Of a stretch of 64,000 nucleotides of DNA, positions 59,793 to 64,000 are shown in pieces. Every line of letters starts with the position of its first letter. Within the stretch, counting starts at the first letter, position 1. Position numbers and translations under genes: made by a program. Source of the stretch: Caenorhabditis elegans (taxonomy: Eukaryota; Nematoda; Chromadorea; Rhabditida; Rhabditidae); contig NC_003282.8 of NCBI RefSeq assembly GCF_000002985.6, positions 6,882,001 to 6,946,000 of the forward strand, written 5' to 3'. The notes below the pieces were generated by a model that was given only the letters and a program-made list of their open reading frames with translations, was not told where the DNA came from and ran no database searches.

Positions 59793-61768
59793 CGGAAAAA
59801 GAACAAAGTACAAATTCCAGATTCGTAAATTAATTTTTTTAATGAGAAAATCTAGTAAAGTTCTCTATGAAAACGTCACCATTTTTCTTTTTTTATAACG
59901 TTGAACACTGAACATTTAGGAGAAAGAAACAAAAAAATATTTTTTGAAACAATGTAACTACTTTTGAGGAATTGTTGAAACAAGCGAAGTTGGTTCACAC
60001 AATCAGAAAAAGTGAAAAAAAAACTTTCAAATAGGAAGGGAACTTTTTTGGATTTCAAAAATGCTTTTGGATTTTTATAAATTAGAAAAGTAATAGGTAA
60101 ATAAAAATATGGTAATCTTTTTTTCATAATATGGTTACCTACGAATCTTTAGATGAATTCACAGAATTCTCAATTACAGAATCTTTCAACAATACATGGC
60201 TCATGATTTTTAAATAATATGTTTTTTGGCCAATTCGTTCAAAAAACAGTTTGGCAAATCCAAAAAAATGGGAATCTTGTTCGGGGAAATAGAAGGCCTC
60301 ATAAAATAAAATAAAAATTATCATCAACACCCTAAAACCCTAACAGAAACAGAAAATAAATGTATACCGCGAAGCCCAAAGGGAGAAAAAATGATGAAAA
60401 AATAAGCATTCATGGAGCAGAAAAGTGCATCCCAATTTGCTGAAGTAAGAAAAGTGGACGAAAGTTCAATCATCAAATGATTACGGGAAAAATGGGTCTG
60501 AACACTTTGTAAGTGCTATTCAATTTTCAATTTTCTAACACTGAATAAGCACTTAGTGGTGTTCATGGAAATTATTTGCAAATCCATTAGCAGAATAGTT
60601 CAAGCTTTTTGGTAAACACCAGTTTAGGAATTAGTTTTGAAACAATTTTTAACTTTCTAAACAAAACATACACAGAAGTTTTAAAAAATTAAAAATTGAA
60701 TTTTCAATAAATTAACTGAATTTTGTGTCATTTAGGGTTCCACCCAAAAGCATAAAATATTCGATGGACAGTCCATAAGTATGAAGACCCCACCATGGTA
60801 GAAGTAATTTAAAATTTTGTCGTAATCTTACAAATATTAATATAATACCAGGTGGTTTGTGAACTGCTCAAACTAGTTTTGAAAACAAGGAAGTGAGCAA
60901 AAATCAAAATTTTATTTATAGAGAATGATTTCTTGTTCTTTATTTTAGTTGCGTCTGAAACCGTGAAAATATACACAAGTTTTTTGAGTTTGAGAGTTTT
61001 TCTTTCAAAGCTGCAGTAGCCTAAAGTTTTTAGTAAAAGTTGAACATCAAAATTTTTCGACATGGATGTAATATTTTGACTTCGTGAAAAGTCAAAGACA
61101 TAACCAAAATATTATATTTTAAAGTTGAGCCCTTCGGGACCAGCCAGAAATTTAATAAACGGAAAATATTCTTCAATTTTTTGCAACAGGAAATATAAAA
61201 GGAAAATTTTCGAAAAGAATTAATAAGAATTTAATATTCAGGAACAATATCCAAATTTCAGTTTATGGAATAATAAAAGTTTGTGATAACCTATTGTTGA
61301 ACGTAAAGAAAAAGAAATTTGAAAAATCAAATTTTCCATGAACCAGTCAACCTGAAAACAAACAATTTTACAGCTTGATAACCAGGAGAATTGAAATTAT
61401 AGTTTAAAATCTACTTTTTATCGTTAAATGCTACCGTAATCTTTTCTAAAATAATTTATTAAAATTATTTTTGTTTAAAGTTTCGAAGGGTTTAAGTAGT
61501 TCTCCAACAGGTGAAAATAAAATTAGAAATAGGTTCAAAGACCCGGAAACATTAAAATCTGAATACATCAGCTTTTGTAAAAAATAGAAATATTGAAAAG
61601 AGGAATTTTTTGCAAGAATCGTTTATTCTTTTGGTCTTAAAAAGCTTCACCACATCTATCAAAAAACTCTTTTCCGAATGTTTCATTGTCTTCAAGGCCT
61701 CCCTATTTTCCGCCTCCACTTATTCCATCAAAAATCTTAAAGTCAGTGACGTGGCAACAATTGAGGAG

Positions 61769-61785
61769 AGAGAGAGAGAGAGAAT
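61769..61785. repeat. Short (GA)n microsatellite
   Basis: Eight or so GA dinucleotides, followed by a purine-rich stretch. Confidence 0.7.
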
Positions 61786-62284
61786 AAGAAGGAATAATGT
61801 ATTGAAAAAGAGAAAGAAAAGAGAATTCGGAAGCTTCATTGGAGGTCTCAGCTGGTTTCAATGAATTTAAAATTTAAATTTGAAGAGAGATTTCATTGGA
61901 ATTTTTGTTGAAAATCTATCTGATTTCAGACATCAACTTTGTGTTAGTACTTTGTTTGTTTACACTTTTTCATGAGCTCATTTCGGGGCTTAAAGGATGT
62001 CCACATATCCGATTGAGAGAAGGGGAAAGGCACACGTTTCCCCCCGCGCAAATTGTCTAGCATGAATCAGATGTGGATACGAAGGATTTTTAGATCAGTA
62101 CGAGATTTTTTTGTTGTCAAAGGGATTTTGGCAGTACTGATATATTTTTAATAATAAGAACTAAATTCCAAGACAAAAATACTCCTTCAAGAGTCCTTCA
62201 AGTTCCGCGAGTTGAAAAATTTCAAAAAAAGAATACTAGGTTTTACTTACTTTTTAAACTTGTGAAATCTGAAAGTATAAATTT

Positions 62285-62292
62285 TGAAACAG
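62285..62292 (-). promoter_or_regulatory. CTGTTTCA octamer without a good YRNT
   Basis: Minus-strand CTGTTTCA; no YRNT with T at 38-42 nt downstream. Confidence 0.2.
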
Positions 62293-64000
62293 AAAAAAAT
62301 TTAAAGCCCATTAAAATTAAAGCATGCACCAAAAACTGCCTGCCTCGTGCCTATAAACAAGCCTATTAAAATAAGATTAAAAATCATACTGTACAAACAC
62401 CAAAAACCATGTGAGAATCTAGAATACAGATAGCCTCCATAATTTACGTAGTCAATGAGAGGAACATTTGCAAAACACAGAAATTAGGTTACCAGAATGA
62501 GAATAATCAAAAATTGCAGAAAATATGTCGTTCATAAAAATCTTAATATCTATGATGTCTTCAAAAAATTTGTACAGAATAATTGAAAAGATTCGATGCT
62601 CTCGTCATTCTAAAAAACAAGAATTTCAATGAACCATTTTGTCAGTTCAGAGAATGCAGGATAAAATTAACTCAATTTTGGGCGGAATTAAAATAATAAT
62701 TTTATTGAAAAATCGTGGCCCGAAAATAATAACAATAATGAAATTCCCAGCAGAGCAGGCCCTAGACCTTTTATGCGATTGTGTCTGGTTCAAGCCCAAA
62801 ATGAAAACATTTTCAGACGTTTGCAACGACCGCACAAGATACTTTTCAAGTCTAGACCTTAAAATAAAAGGGAACCGATATTTTCTAAGAAATCATCATC
62901 ATACTACTTATGTGTCCACCAATTTTCCGGTGCTCAGAGCTCGGAGCTCTTACGGAAACAAGTCATTTGAATGTAAGTTGACGTTTTTTTCAGACTTTTC
63001 TTGAGAAGAGTCTATGTAGAAAATTACCATAGAAGCACATTTTAAAGTTCAGTGATCAGAGTGCACCAAAATTATAAAATTTTTAAATTAAATAATTTTG
63101 ACAACCAATTGTTTTTAAAGTCCAAAAGTTAGAGTTCTAATCGAAAATTGTTTTTTTTCTGAAATATTTTCAACGAAAATTCAAACAAAAATCACTGAAA
63201 AGTAACGTGAATTTTGCAAAAATGAGGGTGCAAAGTTTTGGACTCGAGACGGCCAATTTAGTTTCCCACCACTAAAGTTTATTCTGGGGGTGAGAAATAT
63301 AAATCACGAGTGGTTATGAAAATAATGAGAAGTGGAAAGAAGAGAAGGTATCATTTAAAAAATATATAATTGAAACATTAAAAAGCTTAAATTTTGTTAA
63401 ATAAAATGTTACTTCAAAAATACATTCAAATAGTCTAGAAAACAAATTGGAAAAAGGCTTTATTTCTCAAAAGTTAAAACAAAAAATAAATTTATTTTGG
63501 GGAATTTCGGGGGATTTCAAAAAAAAATTCAAGTGTTTTTGACATTCCAGACAAAAAAATATTTGCAAAAATTTTACAAAAACATCAGATATTTTCTACT
63601 GTGTTTTTACGTCATTTTCTCTATTCATAAATATTACCGAAAACAACTAGAATAGGCAAGGCGTCGCAACTCTCGCCTCCCCACCGTTTGTCCTGAAAAT
63701 GCCTCGAAAAAAGTGAAAATGTAACGATGGAAAGGAGCAAAAATAGCAAGTGGTGTGAGTATACAATAAATAAAAATTGCACACAAGGGCGCCGATGAGG
63801 CGGAAACAAATGACCCCGTATCGCCTCGTCCTGATGGAATTTCAACGTAAAATTAAAGACTGATAAATTCGGAAGTACCTAAAAATCATCTAAAAATTTG
63901 CAATACTTGCCTAATAAGGAGACTTCCTTCTTTTTTACTCTCAATTTACCACGTCATTTTCTCAGATTTCTAAATAATTATAATATGTATGTACTCATAT

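Larger units (their letters stand above)
55714..64000. other. Gene-poor right end
   Basis: Over 8 kb with no coding exon I can support. It is AT-rich, with oligo-A/T runs, CTCTATTAGT-family palindromes, a short microsatellite and several minus-strand 21U-type octamers. Longer open frames (for example 59169-59390 or 62639-63004) have no recognisable domain and lack flanking splice context. Confidence 0.45.

Noticed and set aside
62780-62800. GGTTCAAGCCC resembling a tRNA B box
   Set aside because: No A box or cloverleaf could be found at a suitable distance on either side.
62639-63004. 121-residue plus-strand frame at the right end
   Set aside because: No recognisable domain and no splice or promoter context; residue composition is typical of translated AT-rich DNA.

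Overview
The window is nematode nuclear DNA, almost certainly Caenorhabditis elegans. It is AT-rich, with very short introns (about 45-50 nt) ending in the TTTTCAG-type acceptor, splice acceptors sitting just upstream of start codons (trans-splicing style), abundant fold-back repeats, a Tc1-type terminal repeat, a DUF23/GT92 glycosyltransferase and a cuticle-collagen N-terminal domain. From memory, the gene order (spt-2, SHPRH-like, rpn-1, ribophorin I, IMPDH, ruvb-2) fits the chromosome IV interval around cosmids T05A12 and T22D1. That placement is recall, not a search. I built exon models by hand from splice consensus, reading-frame phase and protein-family similarity; in every multi-exon model given here the phases close to an integral protein.

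Layout. 1-1.9 kb: repeats and no convincing gene. 1.9-5.65 kb (-): SPT2 histone chaperone. 6.98-15.53 kb (+): SHPRH-type SNF2/RING protein, divergent from spt-2. 16-18.4 kb: LINE fragment and a broken, permuted duplicate of the SHPRH 3' end. 18.3-21.6 kb (-): 400-residue type I membrane protein, divergent (353 bp) from the PP2A B''-type subunit (21.98-23.4 kb, +). 24.0-24.4 kb (+): 97-residue collagen N-domain protein without a collagen domain. 24.6-27.9 kb (-): proteasome subunit Rpn1. 28.7-30.7 kb (+): ribophorin I. 31.5-34.9 kb (+): IMP dehydrogenase. 35.3-37.4 kb (-): RuvB-like 2 ATPase. 38.0-38.2 kb (-): possible 68-residue membrane peptide. 39.9-41.0 kb (+): secreted Pro-rich protein made of ten 93-bp repeats with a frame break. 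41.4-43.4 kb (+): GT92 glycosyltransferase. 44.2-46.4 kb (-): membrane-anchored carboxylesterase. 47.1-49.1 kb (-): neuropeptide-type GPCR, with a candidate first exon at 55.6 kb. 49-64 kb: a gene-poor stretch.

Several genes are conserved housekeeping machinery: chromatin and DNA repair (SPT-2, SHPRH, RUVB-2), proteasome, ER N-glycosylation and GTP synthesis. The right half holds secreted or membrane accessory genes (Pro-rich protein, GT92, esterase, GPCR). The most interesting non-gene signal is a scatter of CTGTTTCA octamers in introns and intergenic DNA, seven of ten followed 38-41 nt later by a YRNT context. This is the signature of type I 21U-RNA (C. elegans piRNA) loci, which are known to cluster on chromosome IV.
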